A stretch of 64,000 bases of DNA, from positions 88,736 through 152,735 of the forward strand of contig VUYV01000297.1 of NCBI GenBank assembly GCA_008711295.1. Direction: 5' to 3'. The position numbers and the translations under genes are program-made. The DNA is from Anarhynchus alexandrinus (taxonomy: Eukaryota > Chordata > Aves > Charadriiformes > Charadriidae). Every line of letters starts with the position of its first letter. Position 1 is the first letter of the stretch. Below, piece after piece: positions 53,001 through 64,000 of the stretch. The notes under the pieces were generated by a model. That model was not told the DNA's origin. It ran no database searches and saw only the letters and a list, made by a program, of their open reading frames with translations.

Positions 53001-53986
53001 CTTGTAAATTTATACTTTTTCACTCACTCGATCAGAACCTGCTGTGATTCTTCCAGTACTTTAGCACTGACGGTTCTAGAATAGCCTTTTCTATTCCTAA
53101 TACCATTCTTCCTCTCATGTTTCATTTTAAACAGCTTCAGCTACTTAAGCTATAGAATTGTTCAGGCATAAATTTAAAAAGGTAACAGAAAGACAAGACA
53201 AATCAATTCACTGCAAACTGAGATCCTTGCCAGGAAATTTCCAGTATTTTTAGCATTTATAAAATTTAAAAAGCAAAACAGAAAAACTAAGCAGCATTAT
53301 TTTGGAAGTTTTCACTTTTCATCTAATCCACCAGCTTCTGCTGAATATTTTATTGCCATACTGCGACATATTTATAATTCATCTCATCATTTCTTCAAAT
53401 TTGTTAAGGAAAGGAATTGTTATCCTGTAGAATCCTCTGTAAATTCTTCTGTGAACACAAATGTTCTCTGGTCACATTAGTAAACACTAAAATTGCTGAC
53501 TTGAAAAATATAATTGTCACGATCACTTAAAAAATGGAAAACATGTCTAATAAGCCATGCTGTCTATTCATTGCTCTTTCTGAAATGAATTCCTCAACAC
53601 CGGGAAGAGAAAAAGCATTTTCCTGTGGTTAAAGAAAGTCCAAATTGCATGTTTGAAATCTCTTCTAATAAAAAGAGCAAAGCAATAAGCGGATTATCTC
53701 TTTAAACATAGTATAGGAAGGCTGGAGGCCCTGGAGACATTTTCCATAGCCTCTATCTCTGATGCATAGCAACATTATCTTCAACTAGAGAGGGTCCTAT
53801 GACCCTGGAGCTCAATTTTAATTTGATCTTCTTCTTTGAAGAGGTTTCTATGATTCCTCTCAAGTTATGCTGCATATTCTTATTTTGGGTTGGTTTTGTT
53901 TGGTTGTTATTTTGTTGTTGTTTTTTAATCTGAGATAAAACAGCCTCAGCTTTTTGATCCACTGGTTTGATCGTGTTATATGGATA

Positions 53987-55205
53987 TTTAATGTAACCTT
54001 TACCCTATCAGAACTAGAATATGCATCAGCACAAATGGTAGGCAAGTTCCAGCTGACAGGAGAGAGAAAAGCTTGGATAGAAAATTCACCTCTAGGGCCT
54101 CCCTCCTCCCCCCAGTCGTTCTAAGTTTCAGAACTGGTCTACCTGGGCAAATAACATATGGGGGTGGGGGTAAAGGAGCCCTATACCCTTGCTGGGAAAT
54201 ACTGGCCAGCTGAAACAAAGGCAAACCTATTGGTTTTGGTGGGGCAGAGGTACCGTTCCTGCTCCCACAGAGGCTCAAAATCCCAAGCAATATCAAAGCT
54301 CATTGCCAAGGAGAACAGGAAATTGGAAAGCTCCGCTTGAATTTCTCTGAGCTGGAACCCAGCCCCAGACCCACTTGACTTATACAGCCCCAGCAAGGGA
54401 ATTTCCTCGGGTTCCCACCACCTTGTTCCTCTTCATTGTTCTGAAAAGGGCACTGCCACGGAGACATGTTGCCAGGCAGGGATATTTTCTCTGTTTTCCT
54501 TTTCTCCATCTTTTTCTCTGTCCATGCATCCAGTCCTCACTGTATACTGCTGATATTGCTGAAGGGAAAGCATTTACTTGGAGGCACTGATCTGAGTCGA
54601 CTGAGTATGGTCACAGCAGGCATCTGTGACTACTTGATGGGATTAGCAGATTATGAGAAAGCATGTTTCACTGTGGGGTTCCTAAGAAAGGAAATATGGG
54701 CAGGTGGATGCTTGGATCTCAGTTAAACTATGCATGAAGGCCTGATGCCCATGTCAGGAAAGCTGTAGGCACAGATTCAGATGGACTGCTGCAGGTCAGG
54801 ATTGGAAGATCAAGCCAGCAAGCAGGGAGGTCTCTGGATAGTCCTATCATTTACAGAGGATCGAGATTTAAGTATTTCAGCCAGGCCAGGTGACAGAAAC
54901 CTGAACAGATCCCATCTGCACTATTTCTAAGGTACGTGTGCTTGACAAAAGCAGCTTTTCTTTTGTATCAAACGGCTTTGCTGCAAAATAGCTTTGCGGC
55001 ATCAATGCAGACTGAGTCCTGGTGGGATTTGAACAGATGCATTCTGTTGTTAATGAAGGGCAGTTTAGAAGGAGCCAGGGGTTCACAAGTCCCTCGTGGT
55101 TGTGCCCTGAAGTCGCTGTGGATCTCTGCAGAGAACTGGGGATGTAAGAGAGTACTTCTGCTGTACAGAAAGATGTCTGGTCCACATAGGGTCAGATTTT
55201 CCCTG
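53987..55205 (-). other. NFAM1: Presumed NFAM1 3' untranslated region (left limit uncertain)
   Basis: Sequence after the NFAM1 stop codon on the minus strand. No AATAAA is seen on that strand in the first kilobase. The first candidate poly(A) signals are ATTAAA at 53987-53992 and 53817-53822, then AATAAA at 53349-53354. The left edge given here is the first of these and is a guess. Numerous short frames in this stretch look like chance. Confidence 0.3.
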
Positions 55206-55265
55206 TTAGATATTCTCATACAAAGTATCAGAGAATTCTTCTAGAGTTGCTTGCTTCTTAGGTGT
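55206..55265 (-). CDS. NFAM1: NFAM1 last coding exon: C-terminal YENI and stop
   Basis: The terminal coding exon encodes TPKKQATLEEFSDTLYENI and a TAA stop (55206-55208). The acceptor is ctccttttcatcattctgcag, a textbook tract, and phase 0 continues from the 57978 donor. The acidic stretch followed by hydrophobic-Y-E-N-hydrophobic at the extreme C terminus parallels the acidic region and terminal YENL that I recall in human NFAM1. This is the most specific evidence for the gene's identity. The tyrosine (55218-55220) also forms YxN (GRB2-like) and YxxI patterns. The 3' UTR continues leftward; its end cannot be fixed from sequence alone. Confidence 0.75.
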   Translation of the reverse strand, partial: TPKKQATLEEFSDTLYENI

Positions 55266-57977
55266 CTGCAGAATGATGAAAAGGAGAAAAAAGAAATGGA
55301 GGAAAATTATTCAAAAGAAGATGAATTAATTCTTAATAAGTAGACACTGATGTTTGTTCTGTTAGAAATGGCTATAAGTGATCCACTGAAATGGAAGCCT
55401 CTATAGTGAGAAATGTTGCTCCACCAGAGATGAACGTGACTAATCCAGCCCAAGGGATAAAGATGCCTCCTTTACTTGTCACTCTTCCCCCAAAAAGCTG
55501 TCAGACAGGGAGGGGAGGGAAAATTGGACTTGGTAAAAAAATAAATCACTTTGGATTCTGTGAAGGAGGAATTCCCTGACCTCCTCAATCCTGTGTCTTC
55601 AACAGTTGAGTCTATTCCTCACAACCATTCCTTGTGTAGACAAGGCGCTGACAGACTGATATTTTAAGCGCTGTGTGGCACAGGCCTGCTGTAAGCAAGG
55701 TTACACAGCAAGTAGCTGAAATGCCACCGGGTGAATGAAGCCCTACCTACACTAGCATTTTCTCTGTTGCCACCACCAAAGGGAAACATTTTACAAAAGT
55801 GCTGAGTGCAGGCACCTCCAAAGCATGTGAGATTAACCCCTCGCTACCCAAGCTGGCTGACAGTCCAGCATGACAGCATGCAAATGCTCTCGTTGCAGGA
55901 GCTCTCTGCCCCGCTTCCCTTCACAGCTCCCCCTCTCTGCACACCATCCTGCAGCAAGGCCTGGCCTGGACCCTCCGCAGCAGAGTCAGCCACCATTCAG
56001 CAGTCACAGCTCCCACTCACAGGCCAAACCCACTGGCCCACAAGTCTCACTCTTAGGGAAAACACGCTGCTATACTCTGGCACAGCTGGCTGGAGGACAA
56101 GTGGCCCAGGCAGTCACAGCCCAGGGTGACTCAGAGGGAAGCTGATCAAGGTGCTTGCAACGGTAGTGGAAAGTGCAGTCAAATTGCCCTGTGCAGAGAT
56201 AATGAGGCCCCACCACTCATACTTCCCTTCCTTCTGACTGGCACAAGAACTGAGGACACTCAGTGGTGTCTGCTTTTGGTGTGAGAGCTCATCCTATCCT
56301 CTCTCTTTGCTCTCTTCTCCTCTGTTTCTCCCATCCCTGCTTTGACTTTTACCCTGCCCTGGCTGAGACTACCAGCACCAGACCCACTCACACACAGATG
56401 CTCCTTTGCTCTTGCTTTGTTGCTTTGCCCCTGTTCTGTTTTACAGACCCACTGTCCCCCAAAGCAGTGCTCGAATGGTATGGGCCACACACAAGGGATT
56501 CAACACAGCCCAGACAGCTCCACAGTAGGGAAAAACCCTCACATATACTGCATCTCATCATCCAGACTGAATCATTTCAAAGGGGGCAGCTGATAAAGGT
56601 ATACAGAAGAATAAATAGGACAGGGAAGAGGGGTCAGGACTTGCTGTTTTCCCTATCCAACTAATTCAAAATGCAGCCAGAACACAAAACTAGGGAACTA
56701 GGGATGCTGTCTTTTCCAGTGCATATGATGCACTGGGATATAAACCAGCCTATATAAAATAACCCATCCTTCCCCTCAATAATCAGATACCTGCCACTGC
56801 CTTTGCTACCACCAATGACTGTGGTGCCAGAGCAGTAACTGCAGGAGGCCAGTAGCCTTGGGACCAGACCACAGGGCAAGTAGCTGTGACACAGTGGAGG
56901 CTGCTTGATTTTAGACCACCTTTTCCTGAGAGGTGGGAGTTGTGAAAATGCCTCAGACACTAGAAAATACTGTCCTTCATGAAACAGAGGGATGGTGCCA
57001 ACTGAAGCTGGCGCCATCTTCCACACTGCATAGTCAGTCAACCTGGGGAACTCTCCCCAACAGGACATCAGTGGGAGGATGCAGGAGACATTTTTCAATA
57101 ACATTTTCCAATGTTAGAAGAGTGAATATATTTTTCAAGCAGATAAGATGTCTGGATTTCTGAGGACAGGAAGGAAGTGTTTCCTGGGGCGCCTGATGCA
57201 AGTTTTGTCCCTATGAAACAGCTGATGCCCGCCAAAGGCAGGGTAGAGGGTTGTGTGGGCCTCTGGTCTGCTTCACATAGCCTCCACAACTTACCTGCAC
57301 CTGCATATTCCAAGTTGCAGCTACTTTCACTTTGAGTGAATTTAGTTCCTCATCTCTAACTCGTAACTCCCAGCCCAGCAAGAAGATACAAGCCCAAAAC
57401 GTACCCACACTGCCTTTTCCTGAGCCCCAGCGCTGACAGAGACTGTATCAGCCCAGCCTCTGTTCAGACCATTTTAGCTTCTGCTACCATGAAATGGCTC
57501 TCAGGTGCTTAATGCTGGTGAGAGCAAAGCTGTGTCCACTGTCTGCCCCCAGTGCAGATTCCTCTACCCAGGAGGAGTTCTCAGCTGCCTAAATAATCTG
57601 GAAAGGGCAACAGTGGGGGCCAGTATCTGGCCAACTCTCCATGAACATCTGTCCCATTCAGAGGGAACAGTGATGCCAAACCCCTCAATTCCTTTTGGGG
57701 TACATCATACAGCAAAGCATTTGCATAAAACCAGGACTGCCAGAACTGGTAGCATTGCAGGAGCAAGGGTTCTGCCAGAAGAGGGAAGGTAGGCTACATG
57801 TGCAGCCCAGCTGGCAAGTGGATGCCACATCCCATTTTCCCCTTTCGGTGGGACTGGAAATGGGGAAAGAGAAGACACACTGCCTGCCTGCTAGGGCCAT
57901 GGCGACTCTGTGGGTTTTCTTTCCCCATGTGCCCAGCACATACGGGACCCCTCCAAAAACAGGGCCCCAGCCCTTAC
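55266..57977 (-). other. NFAM1: NFAM1 last intron
   Basis: Bounded by donor GTAAGG at 57977 and acceptor ctgcag ending at 55266. It contains one further exon-like minus-strand frame ending at a strong donor (CAG|GTAAGT, intron start 57293). That frame has no acceptor keeping phase 0 open, so it is not annotated as coding. I see no repeat family I can name here. Confidence 0.65.
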
Positions 57978-58064
57978 CTTCCCTGGAGGAGTCTTTCTGG
58001 GTGATGGGTTGTTTGTGTAGTTCTCAAGGACAGAATAGATTTCAACTTGTTGCAAATCCAGGCA
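57978..58064 (-). CDS. NFAM1: NFAM1 internal coding exon: ITAM core
   Basis: This exon encodes 29 residues starting CLDLQQVEIYSVLENYTNN. Joined in phase 0 to the preceding exon's VYD it gives Y-D-C-L, seven residues, then Y-S-V-L: a canonical ITAM, YxxL-x7-YxxL. The second ITAM tyrosine codon is at 58035-58037. A further tyrosine (58017-58019) sits in ENYTNN, a YxN pattern of the kind bound by GRB2 SH2 domains; I do not recall its equivalent in human NFAM1. The acceptor is excellent, a long CT-rich tract ending gcgtag, and the donor is AAG|GTAAGG. The length is an exact multiple of three, so both ends are phase 0. An overlapping 207-codon frame read one base out of register is a shadow: it runs through the intron upstream. 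Confidence 0.8.
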
Positions 58065-61000
58065 CTACGCAGGGAAGAGAGAAGAGAGTAGAGGTCAAAT
58101 AAATTACTTAGGTTTAAGATAACTAATTGCCCACCGTGTTGTTCCCCCTCTCGTGCCTGACAATTTTTAGGAACCCCTGCTATCTCGAAAATTTTGAAGT
58201 TCCTGACCTGAACTTGGGCAAACAGAAAATTGTTTTCCCCTGAAATCTCTACAGTGCAGCTGCATCGTCTTCCTTTTTCAGGCTCACAGAGACAGGCTTT
58301 GATGTTACCTACCCTGGGTAAGGCAGTGGAGAAGAATGCCAAAGCCCCTGCCTTCCTCTGCTCCAAATTGTCCCAGAATGCAAAATAAAGTCCCCTCTGC
58401 CACATGAAAGGATATTGTGCACCATGGGTACCACAGGTAATGGGGAATGCTCTGCATCGCCCAGGACTCTTTAGGTGCCTGACACCCACAAGCTCTTGCT
58501 CATGGTTATTCTGGGCACACGAAGCTGAGAAGACAGGTGAGGCTGAAGGTCCTGCAGCACGGGGGCTGTCAAAAATGGGAAACCCTACATTGGGCATGAT
58601 TTCTATTTATTGTCTGGGGTTTTTTCCAAGCCAGAACTCTCCTTTCTTCTTAGAGTGAGCAAAGAATAATAAATAAATAAATAAAAATCAATACACTCCC
58701 AGGCCCTCAAACATATCCCTGGTCCCACACAGCTACACAGAGAAAAACACACACGCCCTACATGCATATGCACCCGCCGGTCCCACAGGTAATCATGTCA
58801 CAGGAGATGCGTGTCAGTTTGAGTGATGTTCCAGATCTGCCTGAAGGATCAAACATAACAATCAGGAGGACTTTTCCATGTGTGTTTCAAGGATGACAGC
58901 AGGTTGCTAAGGTGGCTGTTTCTCTGGCAACAGGAAGGTGGGAGGAGCTCCGGCCTCAAGAGGGGCAGATGGCATTAGTGGATAGACTGTAAAGGGAGCA
59001 AGGCGCCCTGCAACACAGTGAGGAGGACGAGCAAAACATGGGGGCTTTATTCTGGGGCTGCCAATCACCTGAACCCCCATCATTTCATCCGGAGTTGCAA
59101 ATGCTCAGCATCTTTCGGGATCATGGCCAGCAGGACAGTGGTTTGAACAGAATCAGATGATAGAGGAGCAGCATTTGGGAGCAGAGCTTGGAACAAAGAG
59201 GCACTCAGACAGGAGGGGGGGGGGTGCAGTGAGTGGAGCACGATGCGGCTCTCCCATTCCCACTCCTCCTCTGGGAACAGTCAAATTATTTCACCTGTCT
59301 GCTTCCCACTCCGAACAACCCGCTTGCCTACACAGACGTTCCCAACTATTCACATGTGCACATGTGTACACAGAAAATCCCATTTCCCCATCCTCATTTT
59401 CAATTCTCTTTGTGATGTTCACAGTGAGGACCTCGTCCCATATGCTGTACTCCCAGCAGCCTGGCTCTGTGTCCCCTTGGCAGGACAGGCAGCCTCTTTC
59501 ACTGTTCTAGTCTGAAGCCCCTTGCAAGCAAGAAGGATCCTTTTGGTGTTTAACCTCCAAAAAAGATTCCCTCCCTCCACAAGCGCTCTTCCCATGGAGG
59601 CTATTGACAATGCTGGTCCTTTGCTGGCCAGTTGGAAAGCTGGTGTCTCCAACCGCCATTTGCAAATTAATTACTTTTACTTGGTCACTGACCACCTGCT
59701 ACTGTCACAGTGGAGGCACACAGACCTCTCTCCTCCCTGCTGGCAGATGCCTTCCCATCCCCGAGCAGCCTCCTTGTCTCCCTCGCACCAGGAAAAGCTC
59801 CTGTGCTCTGGAACCTGCCTGCGCTGCAGGAGTTCTGTTTGCTGCTCAGAAAAGCTTGTTTGAAGTGTAAAGTGGATGAAGCGAGTCCCTCAGATTGTTA
59901 TTTCCAAGCTGCTCTGTTAACTAGGCAGCTAAGCTGGAAGACAGAGGAAAACATACGTTTGGTCTGAGCAGTGCAGTGAGGTAGAGCTGCTCTGGGACTG
60001 CAGGAGCACAAAAAGGTCAAGGAACACCTGGCAGTATAGTGGAAACAAAGTGGGTGCCCAGCTGTCCCCTTATTACTGGGGCTTTTTGCTACCTGCTGCT
60101 TTTCACTGTGTACACAAACCCCCAGGGACCACAAGGTAAACGGTGGCACCTGGAAGAGCCAGTGGGGAAGGCATTTGCTCCTAGGGATGTTCAGCAGGAT
60201 GGCTTTGCAGAAGGTGTGCCAAGACCCTTCAAACGCCAGGGGTGAGCCTTGCTGCCACGCAGGACAACACAGAGCATTTAATGAGCTGCAACAGCCAGTT
60301 CCAAGCCCTTACTTTGATGTCCAGTGCTGCCTCCTGTTGCTCCTGCTCCTAGCTCCAGGCCTGCAAGGACACTGTGGTTCCCTAACCCGACTCCTTTCCA
60401 CACTCTGACCTCTTACTTTATCCCACAAATAGCACATCTGGCATGTGCTGGCCTCCTGTCCCATCCCCTAATCTCTGACCTCCTTCTTTATCTCATCACT
60501 CGGAGTTACTTCTCCCTTGTCCTTCCCTCTTCCTTGCCTTAGCTTACCCCAATGCTGACCACAGATTTCTGCCCTCCCATGAATTAAGCACCAAGTGTTC
60601 AACACCTGATTTAACACCAATGGGTTTTCACAATGCACCTAATTTCAAATGCAGTTTGCAGGGCTGAGTTTACACCATGCAGAGTCCCAACAAAATTTAT
60701 CACTGGGGCACCAGAGTCATCTTTCAAAGGAAATAAGGTTTGTCGACTTTCCACTCCCCTCACCTGTCCTGAGGGCCCATCCAACATGGGGTCTCCATCC
60801 CAGGGCTCTTGTCCTCTCTCCCCCATTAACATCTCCATTACACCTCGCAGCCCCGTACTCACTCCTCCTCATCTTGCAGCCCTGCTCTCACCACTTACAG
60901 TGTCTGCAGCAGGAGTTGCTGCTTCATGCCTGAACGAGTCACCCCGCAGCAGCTGCTCCAGGGTAAAGTAACCTCCAGTGGGCGGGCTGGTACACCCCCC

Positions 61001-62719
61001 CAGCACGCACGAGATGGTCCGAAGCTGCTTGCAGCTCTGCCAAAGAGGGCTGAGCCACCTGCCCTGCATGCTGGGCTGGCTAAGAGCCCCACACAGCTGG
61101 CGTGTGGTGAATGGGCTTTGGGGGAAGGCGGCTGGGCCTGGTCCATAGGGCTCCTGCAAGCACAGGGGCTCAGCCAGCCCCGGGGACTGCCTGTGCCTAA
61201 GGTTGGCTCTGCTGGCTTGCTATATTAGCCTTAGTGGGGCCTCCTGAACAGAGCAACATGATGAAACATGTAATTAAGATGGAGCTAAGGATGCATGACG
61301 AGGCCGACTGAGCGAGAAATGGATTTGCTTTTTTTTTTGTCTCCTTGCAGAAATCATCCACTTCAGCAGGAAACTACCCATTTGGATTTTTATAAGCCTG
61401 AATTAAAAAGAAATGACTTGATACAAATGAAAAGGTTTATAACCTGCAACCTCATTTACCCAAAGCATTGCTTTTTGCCAAGAATAAACATATCACGTTC
61501 AATATACAGTGCTTTCTTTTAAACCTCTACTCCAAAAATGACAGGGCCACAAAATGGTGTCCCCCCACCTGCGAAGTGAGAATGAGAAGGGAGCAGGCCC
61601 ATCCTCTTTTTCATATCTGCCCCCTATCAGGTCTCCTGCTTCCTTGGCAGAGCTTTGCTCCTCTCTGTAGTGCATTCTCTAGAGCTTTGTTTTGTTTAGT
61701 TTAAATGATTAATGCAGCAGACCTTACATGTTTTCCTCAGAGAGGCTTTTCCAACCCTTATAGACCTCATAGTCAGAAAGGTTTCCTAATATTCAGGCAA
61801 CATCCTTGTCTACTCACTTCCATTTTATTCCTCTTCGTTTGTCCCACAGATCACAGGGAAAAAAAAAACACCCTTCCCTTCTTAGTGGAGCAGCCCTCCC
61901 ATGGGAGTAAAAGGAGAAAAAGGAATCTATTTTAAATGGAGCTGGATGGGTTGTAAATGGGATTAGGGGTCATGGTTACTTGAGGTAGCTGAGGTCTGGG
62001 CCTGACATTTCAGGAGAGCCACTCCAATCCTATTACCTATGATGCTGCTGTTCCCCAGTTTGGGAAATGGAAAAAGGAGATCCTGTGCAATGAAAGGGAA
62101 ATGTTCCAAAAAAGAGACTCACTTCACTTTCTTCCTGCCCTTTTTTCCCCAAGAGCTAGTCAGCCTGCTCAGGACTGCAGTGATCCATGACACTGACAAT
62201 CGTGAAGGTGTCACAGAAGGAGCTCTAAATAGGTGGGGTTGTTGTGGGGAGCGCTTTTCTCTGCCCCTTTCCTGAGCCACCATTCTCCAGCTGGGGGAGG
62301 CACATGTCCTTGAGACACCCTACAGTACAAAGTGGGGCTGAGATCCCCTCTTCCTTCCTGAATTCTGGAGACCCTTCTACCTCTACCACCATGAACCCCC
62401 TCTGGCCCCACACTTGCTGCTCTGTGCTGCCACACTGCTGGCAGAGGGAAGGGCACTTCGCAGCAGGGCATGGTGCAAGGCTTTGGCACTGGGGAGGCCA
62501 CAAGTGAGACCAGGATGGAGACACACAACACACGCAGTCCTGAGAGGAGCTAAGCAGGGAAGAGCACAGGAGCAAGGTCACCAGTACCAGGCTGGTATGC
62601 AGGCATTGCTTATGTTTCACATCATGATACTGGTGTTGTCTGTACCGTGGCAGGGCAGGGAAAGGAAGGATTGTACCATGATGCGGACAGAAGGGATGGA
62701 GGGTGATTCTGGTACTCAC
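58065..62719 (-). other. NFAM1: NFAM1 intron within the ITAM
   Basis: Bounded by donor GTGAGT at 62719 and acceptor gcgtag at 58065. It splits the ITAM between the first tyrosine's codon context and the following Cys-Leu. It holds an (AAAT)n run near 58.67 kb, a G-run near 59.215 kb and several CT-rich stretches. No exon with convincing splice sites and coding character was found. Confidence 0.65.
58666..58689 (+). repeat. (AAAT)n tetranucleotide repeat
   Basis: Repeated taaa units beginning aataataaataaataaataa, inside the NFAM1 intron. Confidence 0.85.
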
Positions 62720-62818
62720 GTCATAGACAGGAGGTGGTGGCGGTGCGCTGGCTGAAGGAGGCTGCATTTCCACCTTCTGCCTCAGGATATTTACCCGATT
62801 CCTTCTAGGGCACAATAC
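62720..62818 (-). CDS. NFAM1: NFAM1 internal coding exon: juxtamembrane tail and first ITAM tyrosine
   Basis: This exon encodes 33 residues of the cytoplasmic tail of an ITAM-bearing immune receptor, a family that signals to NFAT through Syk-type kinases. It begins VLCPRRNRVN, a Cys followed by a basic stretch as expected just inside a membrane. It continues through a Pro-rich segment (PPSASAPPPPP) and ends VYD, supplying the first ITAM tyrosine (62723-62725). The donor is strong (GAC|GTGAGT). The acceptor is a tandem CAGCAG, so the exon may also start at 62821, adding one Gln in frame. Both ends are phase 0. Together with the exons at 57978-58064 and 55206-55265, the residue pattern and spacing match my recollection of the human NFAM1 tail (VYxxL, then VYxxIEN). 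No transmembrane segment is visible between here and the right edge, so upstream exons probably lie outside. Identity is by recognition, not alignment. Confidence 0.75.
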
Positions 62819-64000
62819 CTGCTGAGGACAAGACACTAAATTACACATTTGGAGAAAACACCATCTCCCCAAAGATGAAGTGAACACCAATGTCCTGTTA
62901 AAGCCAGCTGCTTGCACATCCTAAGTGCTTCCACAGCAAAGAGTGCTGGCACTCTCTGCACAACATGGGGTAAAAGGGAGTCTGCTGACTTACACTGGAG
63001 CAGTGGAAAGGAGAACTGGGCTCTGTGCGTACATAGAAATCAATTCCACCACTGAAACTTAGCTGGACACAGGGTGTAAGTATTTAACAGCACACAACAA
63101 TGCTATAGACCGGGAGTAAAGCAGGACCCTATTCAAAGTACGTGGGGGAATTTCAGAGAGACAAAATGCAGTTACTTTTGTCAGGATTTGGCCGGACACC
63201 TTTTTCTAATACATGGAGTCTAGAGAAGAGCACCAGACGACCATTAATGATGACATACAGTCAGTGATACACTAATGTGCAAGTCCAGCATGAAGGTGAA
63301 GGAAGAAGGTACCTTCCTCCGAAATGTTTCTTGCATTGGATGAGTTCTCCTTGAACACGCTCCATTCATGCACAGATAAGGGTTAGCCCTGCTCAGCAAG
63401 CAAGAGAGGAGGCAGAAAAGGCAGAAGGTTTTGCTAAGTATCTGTGTTCTAATTTGGAAAGAAGTGGGATGATTATATTCACATCACATGAAAACGATGA
63501 ACTGCTTTCCAGTCCATTAGTAACTAAGGAGGATGCTAAATAGCTTCTCTTAAAGATAAACATTTTTAAACCAGCAGGTCTGAGCAAGCTGTGGTGAGAA
63601 ATATGGGCTGTGTTCTGCAGGAGGGCAAATGTAATGACTGCACGATCTCTTCAGGCCCCAAGGAGAGCCCATAGGTCTGACACTTGCTGGCCCATCTCAA
63701 AATCTAGAAAGGCCAATTGGCAAGTCATGACAGTACCTCCCTCCTCATCCCCATGGAGACGCTGTCTAGGCAAGCAGAGATGGGGATCTGTCCCCAGCCT
63801 AGTCACTCTGCCACTTACACTCCTTCTCCCTCCATCAGACTGCCTGCAAGGTATGTCTCATGAGATTAGCAGGTCTGCCAACTGCTGCCAGTCTGTTTTC
63901 AACCTCATGATCTCTGGCTCTGTGTGCTGTAAGCCTGATGCTCCTTGGAGTCGTAGGACTGTACCAGCAGAGCAGCCACCACATAAAAATGCATGCAGAG
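62819..64000 (-). other. NFAM1: NFAM1 intron upstream of the tail exon, running off the window
   Basis: The preceding exon should encode the stalk and transmembrane helix. I read the minus strand to the window edge and found no roughly 20-residue hydrophobic segment with usable splice sites, so that exon is probably outside. The decoy donor near 62995 is listed among rejected items. Confidence 0.5.

Larger units (their letters stand above)
43991..53986. other. Intergenic DNA between inferred TCF20 promoter and NFAM1 3' end
   Basis: No coding exon was recognised. The interval contains a concentration of eroded ancient repeats (near 44.2, 46.0, 47.1-47.6 and 49.85-50.0 kb) and otherwise AT-rich sequence with short chance frames. 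The 161-codon plus-strand frame starting at 44049 runs through an ancient-repeat-like stretch and poly-T runs and is not believed to be a gene. Confidence 0.55.

Noticed and set aside
57974..58597. 207-codon minus-strand frame over the ITAM exon
   Set aside because: It is one base out of register with the splice-consistent reading and continues through the intron's polypyrimidine tract.
62225..62917. 230-codon minus-strand frame
   Set aside because: Only the 33 codons between the CAGCAG acceptor and the GTGAGT donor are exon; the rest is read-through into introns.
62994..63090. Minus-strand frame GGIDFYVRTEPSSPF ending at a GTAAGT donor, resembling the end of an Ig V domain followed by a stalk
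   Set aside because: It would have to be followed by a transmembrane exon before the tail exon at 62818, and the 175 bases between contain none. The upstream acceptor tract is poor and an in-frame stop lies close by.
63390..63500. Hydrophobic minus-strand stretch FCLFCLLSCLLS as a possible NFAM1 transmembrane exon
   Set aside because: Only about 12 hydrophobic residues with a stop just upstream and a weak GTACCT donor.
1..64000. CRISPR arrays, prophage, toxin-antitoxin or other prokaryotic systems
   Set aside because: No direct repeats with unique spacers, no dense same-strand ORFs with ribosome binding sites; the window is vertebrate.

Overview
The window looks like vertebrate, most likely bird, nuclear DNA. 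It carries avian-type CR1 LINE copies with the characteristic 3' end, has no bacterial-style coding density, and is mostly AT-leaning non-coding sequence with one sharp CpG island. The only long open frame of recognisable origin is the C-terminal part of a CR1 reverse transcriptase. Nearly all other open frames are chance frames, most strikingly those in the GC-rich island and in the purine-rich tandem repeat.

Two host genes can be supported, both on the minus strand. At the right, three spliced coding exons (62720-62818, 57978-58064, 55206-55265) join in phase 0. They encode the cytoplasmic tail of an ITAM receptor that I identify as NFAM1: a basic juxtamembrane stretch, a proline run, YxxL-x7-YxxL, and a C-terminal YEN-hydrophobic end. 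The signal peptide, Ig and transmembrane exons lie beyond the right edge. In the middle, the CpG island at about 42.8-44.0 kb contains a good minus-strand splice donor (exon end 43270). I recall that TCF20 lies downstream of NFAM1 on the same strand in human, and that it has a non-coding first exon and a long first intron. The island is therefore best read as the TCF20 promoter and first exon, with 1-43269 as its first intron. This is a synteny inference; no TCF20 coding sequence is visible.

Layout: 1-43.27 kb, inferred TCF20 intron 1, with a CR1 3' end at 1-157, a larger CR1 at 10750-11660, an octanucleotide minisatellite at 21.2-21.6 kb and several eroded ancient repeats. 42.8-44.0 kb, CpG island. 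44.0-55.2 kb, intergenic DNA rich in eroded amniote repeats. 55.2-64.0 kb, the NFAM1 3' half.

No CRISPR array, operon, prophage or novel multi-gene system is present. The points most worth following are the NFAM1 tail with its extra tyrosine motifs and tandem acceptor, the 49-copy purine-only satellite with an unresolved base, and several fossil SINE/LINE remnants.
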